Shown in pieces: positions 9,104 through 16,044 of a stretch of DNA of 33,874 nucleotides; position 1 is the stretch's first letter; each line of letters opens with the position of its first letter. The translations under genes and the position numbers were made by a program. Under the pieces are notes generated by a model. The model was not told where the DNA came from and ran no database searches. It worked only from the letters and a program-made list of their open reading frames with translations. The stretch lies in the NCBI RefSeq assembly GCF_003797145.1, contig NZ_RKMG01000024.1, positions 1 to 33,874 on the forward strand, read 5' to 3'. Source of the DNA: Aerococcus agrisoli (GTDB lineage Bacteria > Bacillota > Bacilli > Lactobacillales > Aerococcaceae).

Positions 9104-9112
9104 ATTATATCA
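9104..9112 (-). promoter_or_regulatory. Possible extended -10 promoter
   Basis: The minus strand reads TGATATAAT, an extended -10 match just after the rplS terminator. No good -35 box is present. It would transcribe toward the putative 19-aa peptide. Confidence 0.35.
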
Positions 9113-9118
9113 CCCTAC

Positions 9119-9164
9119 GACAAAAAAATCCCAACCATGGAAAAGCCCATGATCAGGATTCTTT
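9119..9164 (-). terminator. Terminator of rplS
   Basis: On the minus strand an imperfect stem of AATCC with GGGATT and CATGG with CCATG is followed by seven T. It lies shortly after the L19 stop. Confidence 0.75.
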
Positions 9165-9185
9165 GTATAGCTACTGTAGTAGCGA

Positions 9186-9542
9186 TTATTTTTGTTTACG
9201 ACGACGTTCTGGGATACGAGCTGCTTTACCGTGTAAGTCACGTAGGTAGAACAATTTCGCACGACGAACTTTACCTTGACGTAATACTTCAATTTTGGCT
9301 ACACGTGGAGTGTGTACTGGGAAAGTACGTTCAACACCAACACCATTTGAGATTTTACGAACAGTATAAGTTTCGCTGATACCAGCACCACGACGTTGGA
9401 TTACAACACCATCGAATAACTGGATACGTTCACGCTCACCTTCGACAACTTTCGCATGTACGCGGACAGTGTCACCAGGACGGAAGTCTGGGATATCAGT
9501 ACGTAGTTGTTCAGCAGTGATTTGATCAATTAAATTACTCAT
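9186..9542 (-). CDS. rplS: Ribosomal protein L19
   Basis: A 118-aa protein of standard bL19 length. The recognisable course is [28 protein letters not shown], then [21 protein letters not shown], then a basic tail ending [11 protein letters not shown]19 lies at the subunit interface of the 50S particle. The start has GGAGAG at 7 bases. In related genomes rplS usually follows trmD directly. Here the same-strand trmD gene ends at 13535, with about 4 kb of other genes and repeats between, so rplS has become a separate unit with its own promoter. Confidence 0.98.
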   Translation of the reverse strand: MSNLIDQITAEQLRTDIPDFRPGDTVRVHAKVVEGERERIQLFDGVVIQRRGAGISETYTVRKISNGVGVERTFPVHTPRVAKIEVLRQGKVRRAKLFYLRDLHGKAARIPERRRKQK

Positions 9543-9558
9543 TAAGATTCTCTCCTTC

Positions 9559-9600
9559 CAACAACACTCATATGACTATGTAGTCACAGCGGAATATCAT
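9559..9600 (-). ncRNA. Candidate L19 autoregulatory leader
   Basis: The leader between the rplS promoter and its ribosome binding site holds a TGACTA / TAGTCA hairpin (9573-9586) just upstream of GGAAGGAGAG. Ribosomal-protein leaders are known upstream of rplS in low-GC Gram-positives. I rely on position and hairpin only, not on a model match. Confidence 0.45.
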
Positions 9601-9630
9601 AAAGTTAAGCGTTCAAAGAACACCTGAATA

Positions 9631-9659
9631 ATTGTAGCACACAGAATCAATTTTGTAAA
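9631..9659 (-). promoter_or_regulatory. rplS promoter
   Basis: The minus strand has TTTACA (9654-9659), a 17-base spacer and TACAAT (9631-9636). It lies about 90 bases before the start codon. Confidence 0.8.
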
Positions 9660-9705
9660 CAATAAATCCATAGTTTTTGTAAAAAAAAATGCGGCCTTAC
9701 ATAAT

Positions 9706-10161
9706 TTAGATGCCCAGTTCAGCACGCAAGTCTGCAGCCATTTTTTCATAGGCTTCATCCCCAGCTAAATGTGTCACGCCCGGATTCATAGCAAATGGTT
9801 TGCCCCACTCAGCTTGACCTTCATATTTTGGTACTAAATGAAAATGTAAATGTGACCCACCATCGCCATATGCACCATAGTTGATTTTGTCAGGGTTGAA
9901 CAATTTATGCAATGCTTTCGCAACTTGATTCACTTCCGCAAAATAGGCATTTCGTTCTTCATCTGTTAAATCCACCATCTCACTGACATGTTTTTTGTTG
10001 GCAACAATCACACGTCCAGGATGTGACTGTTCATTGAAAATAACGACGACAGAGTTAGGTAATTCCCCAACTAAATAACCAAAATCACCTACATGTTTTT
10101 CTTCCGGATGTGCTTGTGCTTGGCAATACCCACAGTCAGGGTCCAAATAATGATCTACCAT
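9706..10161 (-). CDS. HIT-family nucleotide-binding hydrolase
   Basis: A 151-aa protein with the histidine triad HLHFHLVP near residue 105, where the middle histidine is the expected nucleophile on the nucleotide alpha-phosphate. The N-terminus carries DCGYCQ, and with a downstream histidine this CxxC could bind a structural zinc as in several HIT proteins. By family it cleaves nucleoside phosphoramidates or AMP conjugates; the true substrate is unknown. The start ATG has GAGGAGG at 9 bases. No gene partner is evident. The 5' side runs into the 119-bp tandem repeats about 90 bases upstream. Confidence 0.9.
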   Translation of the reverse strand: MVDHYLDPDCGYCQAQAHPEEKHVGDFGYLVGELPNSVVVIFNEQSHPGRVIVANKKHVSEMVDLTDEERNAYFAEVNQVAKALHKLFNPDKINYGAYGDGGSHLHFHLVPKYEGQAEWGKPFAMNPGVTHLAGDEAYEKMAADLRAELGI

Positions 10162-10251
10162 AATATGAAAATCCTCCTCTTTTTGAATACGTTAATTGTA
10201 ACACAATTCACATTTTTTGGAAGCGCTTAATGACAAAAAATGCTAATATTT

Positions 10252-10882
10252 CAGAGTGCGACATGAGGCGTTCAACCCGCAACCAGTGGAAGATTAGTGC
10301 CAGTGATGACGCTAGTCATCGCAAGCTAATCTGAAGTGGGCAGTGGGTTGCCTCTTGGAGCAGGTTTTATCAGAGTGCGACATGAGGCGTTCAACCCGCA
10401 ACCAGTGGAAGATTAGTGCCAGTGATGACGCTAGTCATCGCAAGCTAATCTGAAGTGGGCAGTGGGTTGCCTCTTGGAGCAGGTTTTATCAGAGTGCGAC
10501 ATGAGGCGTTCAACCCGCAACCAGTGGAAGATTAGTGCCAGTGATGACGCTAGTCATCGCAAGCTAATCTGAAGTGGGCAGTGGGTTGCCTCTTGGAGCA
10601 GGTTTTATCAGAGTGCGACATGAGGCGTTCAACCCGCAACCAGTGGAAGATTAGTGCCAGTGATGACGCTAGTCATCGCAAGCTAATCTGAAGTGGGCAG
10701 TGGGTTGCCTCTTGGAGCAGGTTTTATCAGAGTGCGACATGAGGCGTTCAACCCGCAACCAGTGGAAGATTAGTGCCAGTGATGACGCTAGTCATCGCAA
10801 GCTAATCTGAAGTGGGCAGTGGGTTGCCTCTTGGAGCAGGTTTTATCAGAGTGCGACAAACACCCTTCAACCCGCAAAAGTG
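10252..10882 (-). repeat. Five identical 119-bp tandem units plus a partial sixth (class 1 structured element)
   Basis: Units start at 10252, 10371, 10490, 10609 and 10728, exactly 119 bases apart and identical as far as I can compare. A sixth starts at 10847 with CAGAGTGCGACA and decays after about 35 bases. Within each unit the strand as shown folds into a long hairpin: GAGG with CCTC, CAACCC with GGGTTG, AGATTAG with CTAATCT and GATGAC with GTCATC, loop GCTA, with the GGA/GA internal loop of class 1. The reverse complement aligns with the element at 18447-18543. No gene lies inside. Confidence 0.9.
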
Positions 10883-11100
10883 GTTGGGACATAGTTTTAA
10901 AAAGGTTGCGTTTCACTTATTTGATCATATAAGTGAATTTTACGTTAATTCATTCATTTATTTGATCCTATAAATGAATCATTTTAAGCATTTTCATCTA
11001 TTTGCTTATATTCGTTAATTGTTCAAAATATTTTTCATCTATATAGCGAAATAAGAGAAAAATTCACCGATTTATTCACGTATTATCCTGAACAAATGAG
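10880..11100. repeat. Array of palindromes at 40-41 bp (class 2, TTATTTGAT type)
   Basis: Five successive palindromes have 8-base loops starting at 10921, 10962, 11002, 11043 and 11085. The first two are near-perfect (TTCACTTAT with ATAAGTGAA; ATTCATTTAT with ATAAATGAAT) and later ones are progressively decayed. The region is bracketed by TTGGGACA (10884) and TGTCCCAA (11145) in inverted orientation, suggesting one unit of about 270 bp. A related, more degraded copy lies at 33555-33700. Confidence 0.75.
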
Positions 11101-11117
11101 CCATCCAAGGAGAAATT

Positions 11118-11161
11118 TTGAATAAAAAAAGAGGCAAGAACTGTTGTCCCAACCTCTTCAC
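11118..11161 (-). terminator. Terminator of the MazG-like gene
   Basis: On the minus strand AAGAGG and CCTCTT flank a larger loop, followed by seven T. It also forms the right end of the preceding palindrome region. Confidence 0.65.
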
Positions 11162-11170
11162 CATAAAACA

Positions 11171-11482
11171 TTATTTCTTCATTGCATCCAAGTGACCATT
11201 TAAAAATTCAGCCACACACGCTTCAAAATCTAAATCCATACGATCTGCAAGCACCGCTAGCCACCAAACTGTTTCACCAATTTTTGCAGGCAACTTTTCT
11301 GCATCACTACTTGGCCATCTACCCTCGTGATCCATTGTTAAACGTCCGACTAACCCTGCATCAGTCAAGAAAGCCAAGGCATCCTCTTCTACTGACCACT
11401 TAGAGCCGTGATGTTTCTCCTCTAAGGCGTGATATAGTTTTCTAATTTCCATCGACTTTTCGCTTACTTCTTTAATATCCAT
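11171..11482 (-). CDS. MazG-like small protein
   Basis: About 103 aa. The C-terminal part, KIGETVWWLAVLADRMDLDFEACVAEFLNGHLDAM, has the two-helix pattern of short MazG-like proteins, with the E and D spaced as in the metal-binding helices. The full set of acidic ligands of true MazG pyrophosphohydrolases is not obvious, so activity on nucleoside triphosphates is uncertain. The frame opens at 11509, but AGGAGG is placed correctly only for the ATG at 11482. It is divergent from the pyruvate-kinase-like gene, with 151 bases between. Confidence 0.7.
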   Translation of the reverse strand: MDIKEVSEKSMEIRKLYHALEEKHHGSKWSVEEDALAFLTDAGLVGRLTMDHEGRWPSSDAEKLPAKIGETVWWLAVLADRMDLDFEACVAEFLNGHLDAMKK

Positions 11483-11552
11483 TTTGTCCTCCTCTAATTT
11501 TCCATACACATCAGTTTATCATGAGCATAAACATTCCAAGAACGATAAGAAT

Positions 11553-11608
11553 TTGTCAAAGAATCATATTGTCTATATAATGAAAATAGATATAGAAAAC
11601 GTTTTCTA
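11553..11608 (+). promoter_or_regulatory. Promoter with a cre-like operator for the pyruvate-kinase-like gene
   Basis: TTGTCA (11553-11558), a 17-base spacer and TATAAT (11576-11581) form a strong promoter. Just downstream is the perfect 16-base palindrome TAGAAAACGTTTTCTA (11593-11608), close to the CcpA site consensus except at the outer TG/CA. Its position just after the transcription start would favour repression by roadblock or competition, giving carbon-source control. Confidence 0.7.
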
Positions 11609-11633
11609 AAATTCAAAAAGGTGGTTAGACAGT

Positions 11634-13154
11634 ATGACAAACGAACAGCCCGAGCTTAATGAAATCTATCTAAAACTATATGAAGAAGTCGCCCAACTGC
11701 GAGATGACGTCTACCAAGAAGGCCAAGCGATATATGCATCTTGGCAACCCGACACCCTGCGCGCTGATTTCAAACCCGCCGCCCTAAACTTCGCCTATTA
11801 CGTCTCCTTGCGCCGTCGCGACATCCGTGACCTCCAAATCCAGCTTGGAAACGTTGGCCTATCCTCACTTGGCCGCTTAGAAGGCGAAGTCCTGCAAACC
11901 CTAGACTTAGTCTTGTATCAATTGGGGAAAAGTGCGGACATCACAGACAAGTTGGTAGCGCCCGAATTCCTAACAAAATCACTACAAGGACAAGGGTCCA
12001 CCCTCGATCAGCTGACATCTACCTTCTTTGGACCAAGTCCTGCGAACCGCTACTCGCGCATTATGGTGACCATGCCTCATGAAGCATCGACGGACCCTGA
12101 ATTGGTGGAAAACATGGTCCAAGATGGCATGAATATTGCCCGCATTAACTGTGCCCATGATGATGCCACTGTCTGGGGCAAGATGGTGGAGAATATCAAG
12201 GCTGCCAGCGCCAAATATCAGCAAGATGTCAAAATCTTCACAGATATTGCTGGGCCGAAAGTCCGTATCCAGGCCATGTACACTAGCCTACAAAACCCAA
12301 AACTTTTTGAAGGAGATACCTTCTTTTTAACTAGTGAAACAGTTCTTAAAGATTTTTATGGTGCCGAAATCGTCTTGTCATGCCCTATTCCAGATGTTAT
12401 TCAAGACTTACAAGTGGGCGAAGCGGTGTCACTGGACGACGGTAAAATTTTGGGTAAGGTTGCCAAGCGCTATCCTGAAGGTGTGAAGATTCAGATTACG
12501 CAAATGGCTGTGAATGGGAAAAAGGTGAAAGCCACCAAAGGGATCAATTTCCCAGACCGTCAACTGAACATCCCTGTCCTTACAGATAAGGACATTGAGG
12601 ACCTCAATTTTTCTATGGCGGCTGCGGATGTAATCGGCTTTTCATTTGTGCATAATGTTAATGACGTCAAGGAAATTAACCGAGTTATGGCAGACAAAGA
12701 AGCTGCGAGTCCTGACCAAGCTGGCAAATTAGCGACCATTAAATTGGAAACTGTATCCGGATTTGAAAACCTCATCAACATTATTATTGAAGCCAATCGT
12801 TACCGTCCAACAGCAATTATGATTGCGCGTGGTGACCTGGCCGTTGAAGTCGGATATCTCAGACTTTCTGTAATCCAGGAAGAAATTCTATGGTTCTGTG
12901 AAGCGGCGCAAATTCCAGTAATCTGGGCCACACAAGTATTGGAGTCACTCGTTCAATCAGGCGTGCCATCACGCGCTGAGATTTCAGACGTGACGATGGG
13001 TTCGCGCGCAGAATGTATCATGCTCAACAAAGGCGACCATATTCTTGAAGGCATCCACCTACTACGACAAATCCTAGAAGACATAGATGAACACCAATTC
13101 AAGAAAACACCGTTGATGAAGCAACTGACCATCGCAAACTTTTCAAATGAATAG
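11634..13154 (+). CDS. Pyruvate-kinase-like protein with extra N-terminal domain
   Basis: A 506-aa protein. Residues 1 to ~145 are a helical domain not found in classical pyruvate kinase. From about 143 the pyruvate kinase barrel begins (RIMVTMPHEAS, GMNIARINCAH, FTDIAGPKVRI), the lid domain follows, then IKLET with the catalytic lysine near 370, and IMIARGDLAVEVGYLRL. The motif usually reading AIMLSGETA is replaced by CIMLNKGDHILEG, and the C-terminal allosteric domain is missing. It is thus a paralogue; catalysis of PEP to pyruvate is doubtful, and a related phosphotransfer or regulatory role is possible. AAGGTGG precedes the ATG. It is monocistronic, with a terminator directly downstream. 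Confidence 0.85.
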   Translation: MTNEQPELNEIYLKLYEEVAQLRDDVYQEGQAIYASWQPDTLRADFKPAALNFAYYVSLRRRDIRDLQIQLGNVGLSSLGRLEGEVLQTLDLVLYQLGKSADITDKLVAPEFLTKSLQGQGSTLDQLTSTFFGPSPANRYSRIMVTMPHEASTDPELVENMVQDGMNIARINCAHDDATVWGKMVENIKAASAKYQQDVKIFTDIAGPKVRIQAMYTSLQNPKLFEGDTFFLTSETVLKDFYGAEIVLSCPIPDVIQDLQVGEAVSLDDGKILGKVAKRYPEGVKIQITQMAVNGKKVKATKGINFPDRQLNIPVLTDKDIEDLNFSMAAADVIGFSFVHNVNDVKEINRVMADKEAASPDQAGKLATIKLETVSGFENLINIIIEANRYRPTAIMIARGDLAVEVGYLRLSVIQEEILWFCEAAQIPVIWATQVLESLVQSGVPSRAEISDVTMGSRAECIMLNKGDHILEGIHLLRQILEDIDEHQFKKTPLMKQLTIANFSNE

Positions 13155-13167
13155 ATCCTATAATGAA

Positions 13168-13203
13168 TAAAGGGTGTGACGATTGCGTCACACCCTTCTT
13201 TAT
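13168..13203 (+). terminator. Terminator of the pyruvate-kinase-like gene
   Basis: AAGGGTGTGACG and CGTCACACCCTT form a perfect 12-bp stem with loop ATTG, followed by CTTTAT. It starts 13 bases after the stop codon. Confidence 0.92.
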
Positions 13204-13270
13204 GATTACTACTGTACTTTTTACGCTGTTATGCCACAAAAACGTATGTATCCCATATTAAATATCCCAT

Positions 13271-13460
13271 AATACGATACTATTTTTCTTGATAAAATCG
13301 CATTTTTCCATCTAGTGATACTATTCCTTGCAATAGAATCGTTCCTCACTAGAAGCGGTACTATTTCCCTCAATAGTCCTCCTTTCTCCCAAAAACGATA
13401 CTATATACTGAAATAAAACCACCCCACGCCCAATAACGATACTATTTACCTAAAATGTAC
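13271..13460. repeat. Degenerate array of palindromes at 40-41 bp (class 2, GATACTAT type)
   Basis: Five copies of a GATACTAT word begin at 13276, 13317, 13357, 13397 and 13438, i.e. at 41, 40, 40 and 41 bp. Two units still show the palindrome (GGTACTATT with AATAGTCC at 13357; CTATT with AATAG at 13317). The others keep one arm only. The spacing is identical to the other class 2 arrays although the sequence differs. It lies between two convergent terminators, so no gene is interrupted. Confidence 0.7.
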
Positions 13461-13485
13461 CCCACCCACTCCGCTACCAAACATC

Positions 13486-13530
13486 CAAAAAAGTGGCGCG
13501 CAGTTACTATCAACTGCACGCCACTTTTCT
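13486..13530 (-). terminator. Terminator of the rimM-trmD unit
   Basis: On the minus strand AAAAGTGGCGTGCAGTT pairs with AACTGCGCGCCACTTTT (one mismatch), followed by T residues. The hairpin is symmetrical enough to work in both directions. It lies 5 bases past the trmD stop. Confidence 0.9.
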
Positions 13531-13534
13531 CATA

Positions 13535-14275
13535 TTATTCTTTTGACTCAGCTTTGATTTCATTTAACCAGACTTTTTGTTGGTTAGAAAGTGGGTAGTT
13601 GTCCAATAAATCCGGGCGGCGTTCATAGGTACGGCGCAGAGATTCTTTTCCCTTCCAGTCTGCTATTTTCGCATGATTACCAGACATCAACACATTGGGA
13701 ACCTTCATACCTTTATATTCAGGTGGACGGGTGTATTGTGGATACTCCAACAAACCAGTGGAGAATGAATCGCCAGTGATAGAATCTTCGTTCCCAACGG
13801 CATTATCTAGCAAGCGCACGGTAGCATCAATCACGATCATAGCACCGAGTTCACCACCAGTTAACACGTAATCACCAACCGAAATTTCGTCGGTCACGTA
13901 AGAACGAATACGTTCGTCGTAGCCTTCATAGTGACCACAGATGAAAATCAGATGGTCATCTTGGGCGAAGGACTCTGCATGTCGTTGGGTAAAGGTTTCA
14001 CCCGCAGGATCCATCAAAATCACACGTTTTTTGGTGTCCGGATGCTTGCTATTGATTTCTTCAAGTGCATCATTAATCGGATCTACGCGCAGCAACATAC
14101 CAGCGCCGCCGCCGTAAGGATAATCATCGACATGTCCGTGTTTATTGACCGCAAATTTACGGAAGTCTGTGACATCGATGTTGGCTACCTTTTTTTCCTG
14201 CGCCTTACCGATAATCGAAGTTGTCATAGGTCCGTCAAACATTTCGGGAAAAAGGCTTAAGACATCAATTTGCAC
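13535..14275 (-). CDS. trmD: tRNA (guanine-N1)-methyltransferase
   Basis: A 246-aa SPOUT methyltransferase that uses S-adenosylmethionine to methylate G37 of tRNAs reading CNN and GNN codons, preventing frameshifts. The sequence runs [13 protein letters not shown], then [14 protein letters not shown], then [13 protein letters not shown], then the trefoil-knot segment [14 protein letters not shown] with the SAM pocket. The start codon is GTG and shares one base with the stop of rimM, so translation is coupled. Length and motifs are standard. Confidence 0.98.
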   Translation of the reverse strand: MQIDVLSLFPEMFDGPMTTSIIGKAQEKKVANIDVTDFRKFAVNKHGHVDDYPYGGGAGMLLRVDPINDALEEINSKHPDTKKRVILMDPAGETFTQRHAESFAQDDHLIFICGHYEGYDERIRSYVTDEISVGDYVLTGGELGAMIVIDATVRLLDNAVGNEDSITGDSFSTGLLEYPQYTRPPEYKGMKVPNVLMSGNHAKIADWKGKESLRRTYERRPDLLDNYPLSNQQKVWLNEIKAESKE

Positions 14276-14868
14276 TATGCGTCACCTTTTTCTGTTACGT
14301 CCTCATCCGTTTCAACGTCATCGATTAAACCTGGCATTGGGTCGATAATCACTTTGCCCTCGTCCAATAAAATGTCTAAAACTACATCTTCAATATAAGG
14401 AATCAAGATATCTTTCCCCTTGTTTGGTTGTTGGATAGACCAGACGTCATTAGTAGATGGCAAGGAAATAATTTCACGAATCTTCCCTAGGTATCTCTCG
14501 TCGTTTGTATAGACTTCTAGGCCAATAATATCGTCATAGTAATACTCATTTTCTTCAAGACTATCCATTTCGCGTTCAGAACCAGCAACTTTCAAGTCCA
14601 TCCCTTTGAATTTTTCAACATCATTAATATTGTCCTTGCCTTTGAAATGTAGCAAGTTGAAGTTTTTATGCAAACGATGACCGTCTACTTCCACTTCTTC
14701 CACTAACTTATCGCCATTGAAAATACTCAAACTAGCACCAATTTTAAACCGTTCTTCCGGAAAATCAGTTGTCGCCATCACGCGAACTTCCCCGCGTAAA
14801 GCTTGGGTATTGACAATCTTGCCCACAATATAAAATTGCTCCTCAGGCATACCTTCAATTTTCACCAT
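14275..14868 (-). CDS. rimM: 16S rRNA processing protein RimM
   Basis: About 197 aa. The N-terminal RimM barrel shows [18 protein letters not shown] and the C-terminal PRC-type barrel shows [22 protein letters not shown], then NDVWSIQ and LIPYIEDVV. It binds S19 and helps mature the head of the 30S subunit. The first ATG (14877) abuts GGAAGG with no space. The ATG three codons later has correct spacing and is taken as the start. A highly acidic tail ([15 protein letters not shown]) extends past the usual end. The gene precedes trmD directly but is separated from khpA by about 450 bases of structured repeats, unlike the usual compact order. Confidence 0.95.
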   Translation of the reverse strand: MVKIEGMPEEQFYIVGKIVNTQALRGEVRVMATTDFPEERFKIGASLSIFNGDKLVEEVEVDGHRLHKNFNLLHFKGKDNINDVEKFKGMDLKVAGSEREMDSLEENEYYYDDIIGLEVYTNDERYLGKIREIISLPSTNDVWSIQQPNKGKDILIPYIEDVVLDILLDEGKVIIDPMPGLIDDVETDEDVTEKGDA

Positions 14869-14966
14869 ATCTATCATCCTTCCAATTTGTTTTGTGATTA
14901 CAACATGTCCTCTCTTGTCGAAACAAGCGTCATGCTTATTTTACCTTATTTCAGGTCTTTTGGATA

Positions 14967-14999
14967 TGAAAAAAGACGTGGACATCAAAGTCACACGCC
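14967..14999 (-). terminator. Possible terminator between khpA and rimM
   Basis: On the minus strand AAGGCGTGTGAC and GTCCACGTCTT form an imperfect stem around a 6-base loop, followed by TTTT. It would end transcripts coming from khpA through the class 1 elements, leaving rimM-trmD to their own promoter. Confidence 0.6.
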
Positions 15000-15037
15000 T
15001 TCAGGCAAAGTATTGTCGCTAAGAAGTATAGATGGCT

Positions 15038-15094
15038 CAAACTCGTCAACCACTAAGGCCTTCGAGTTTTCTCGCATCTTCAAATCGAGCTCGG
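15038..15094 (-). repeat. Degraded class 1 element
   Basis: A shorter hairpin (AAACTCG with CGAGTTT) is followed by the class 1 junction, TCGCATCTTCAAATCGAGCT, which matches the junctions at 15189 and 18544. It looks like the worn outermost copy of a tandem set of three downstream of khpA. Confidence 0.5.
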
Positions 15095-15188
15095 ACCTCC
15101 AGAAAGCCCTGTGCTTCAGACTATATTGCGCCACACTGCGTGCGCCACTGCTATAGTCTTCCACCGGTGGCTTTCTTGGCGTCGGTCC
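15093..15188 (-). repeat. Class 1 structured element, second copy downstream of khpA
   Basis: A long hairpin: on the minus strand GGACC with GGTCC, CCAAGAAAGCC with GGCTTTCTGG, then AGACTATA with TATAGTCT around the GGA/GA internal loop, and a GC-rich tip. The stem sequences differ from the other copies, while the loop and bulge positions are the same. The conserved junction to the next copy lies at 15187-15213. Confidence 0.75.
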
Positions 15189-15215
15189 TCACATCTTATG
15201 AAATTGAGCTCGCTT

Positions 15216-15317
15216 GGGCAGACAGGTCTCCACTTCGGAAATATTTGCAGCAAGTTGCACTTGCTACTGCATATCCCCTCCAGTGCTACCTGTCTAAACG
15301 CCCGCGCTCACATCTTG
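15216..15317 (-). repeat. Class 1 structured element directly after khpA
   Basis: The hairpin GGGC...GCCC (15216-15303) has an inner AGACAGG / CCTGTCT stem. The stem next to the GGA/GA loop is GGGGATAT with ATATTTCC, where the copy at 18571 has AGAGATAT with ATATCTCT. Its conserved flank TCACATCTTG ends 3 bases before the khpA stop codon. It is about 80-90% identical to the 18571 copy by eye. Confidence 0.8.
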
Positions 15318-15320
15318 TTT

Positions 15321-15578
15321 TTATAATTCTTCTCGTTCGATGACCAGTCTTACGCGTTTTGGTCCCGCCACACGCACACTGTATAGAATCGTACGAATAG
15401 CGTTCGCAACACGTCCGCCCTTGCCAATCACCCGACCTACATCATCAGGATGTAGTAACAAATGGTATTCTAAAAATTCATCTCCATCAACAATGTTCAA
15501 TTGGATCTCATCAGGATGATTCACCAATGGTGTAACAATTGTTAACAATAAATCTTCGATATTTGGCATTTCATTCAT
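15321..15578 (-). CDS. khpA: KH-domain RNA-binding protein KhpA (YlqC)
   Basis: An 85-aa protein that is essentially one type II KH domain. The GxxG loop is VIGKGGRVANAIR, and the flanking IQLNIVDGDEFLEYHLLLH and VRVAGPKRVRLVIE strands complete it. In Firmicutes it pairs with KhpB/Jag and binds many transcripts. It follows rpsP with 11 bases between and has no strong ribosome binding site, so it probably depends on coupling. Structured repeats start immediately after its stop codon. Confidence 0.93.
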   Translation of the reverse strand: MNEMPNIEDLLLTIVTPLVNHPDEIQLNIVDGDEFLEYHLLLHPDDVGRVIGKGGRVANAIRTILYSVRVAGPKRVRLVIEREEL

Positions 15579-15589
15579 AATACTTACGC

Positions 15590-15877
15590 TTATTTATTAG
15601 ATGCTTTAGCTTCTAATTTGTTTTCATGATGTTTCTTCATAACGCCTTGGCGAGATAAGATATCACGAACTGTATCAGTAGGTTGCGCACCGTTACCTAA
15701 CCATTTAAGTGCTAATGCTTCATCTAATTCAATAGTTGCAGGATTAGTAGTTGGGTTGTAAGTACCGATCTTTTCGATGATACGACCATCACGTGGTGAA
15801 CGTGCGTCTGCTGCTACGATACGGTAGAATGGGTTACGTTTAGATCCCATACGTTTTAAACGAATTTTTACTGCCAT
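15590..15877 (-). CDS. rpsP: Ribosomal protein S16
   Basis: A 95-aa protein of standard bS16 form: [42 protein letters not shown] at the N-terminus, then the [29 protein letters not shown] segment and a basic tail. It is a 30S assembly protein. The start ATG has AGGAGG at 8 bases. It has its own promoter after the ffh terminator. Confidence 0.98.
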   Translation of the reverse strand: MAVKIRLKRMGSKRNPFYRIVAADARSPRDGRIIEKIGTYNPTTNPATIELDEALALKWLGNGAQPTDTVRDILSRQGVMKKHHENKLEAKASNK

Positions 15878-15947
15878 GAATAATTTCCTCCTAAGAATGA
15901 ATGTAATTTTATATATTGAAAGCTCTAATAGCTCATCACATTTAACT

Positions 15948-15976
15948 ATATTAACAAGTTTCTACGAGCTTGTAAA
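15948..15976 (-). promoter_or_regulatory. rpsP promoter
   Basis: The minus strand has TTTACA (15971-15976), a 17-base spacer and TAATAT (15948-15953), about 70 bases before the rpsP start. A small AGCT...AGCT hairpin lies in the leader. Confidence 0.75.
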
Positions 15977-15998
15977 GTATTTTCTCTTTACAGGTTGA

Positions 15999-16034
15999 TT
16001 TTTTTTTTTTTGAAAAAGGACAGACCTTTTCCAA
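15999..16034 (-). terminator. Terminator of ffh
   Basis: On the minus strand GGAAAAGG and CCTTTTTC pair around TCTGT and are followed by a run of twelve T. It lies about 10 bases past the ffh stop. Confidence 0.8.
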
Positions 16035-16044
16035 TGAAATCAAC

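Noticed and set aside
10252..10882. CRISPR array
   Set aside because: The whole 119-bp unit is repeated without variable spacers, and no cas genes are near.
15032..15343. Plus-strand ORFs of 71-103 aa over the repeat cluster
   Set aside because: They lie wholly in hairpin repeats and antisense to khpA, with no ribosome binding site.
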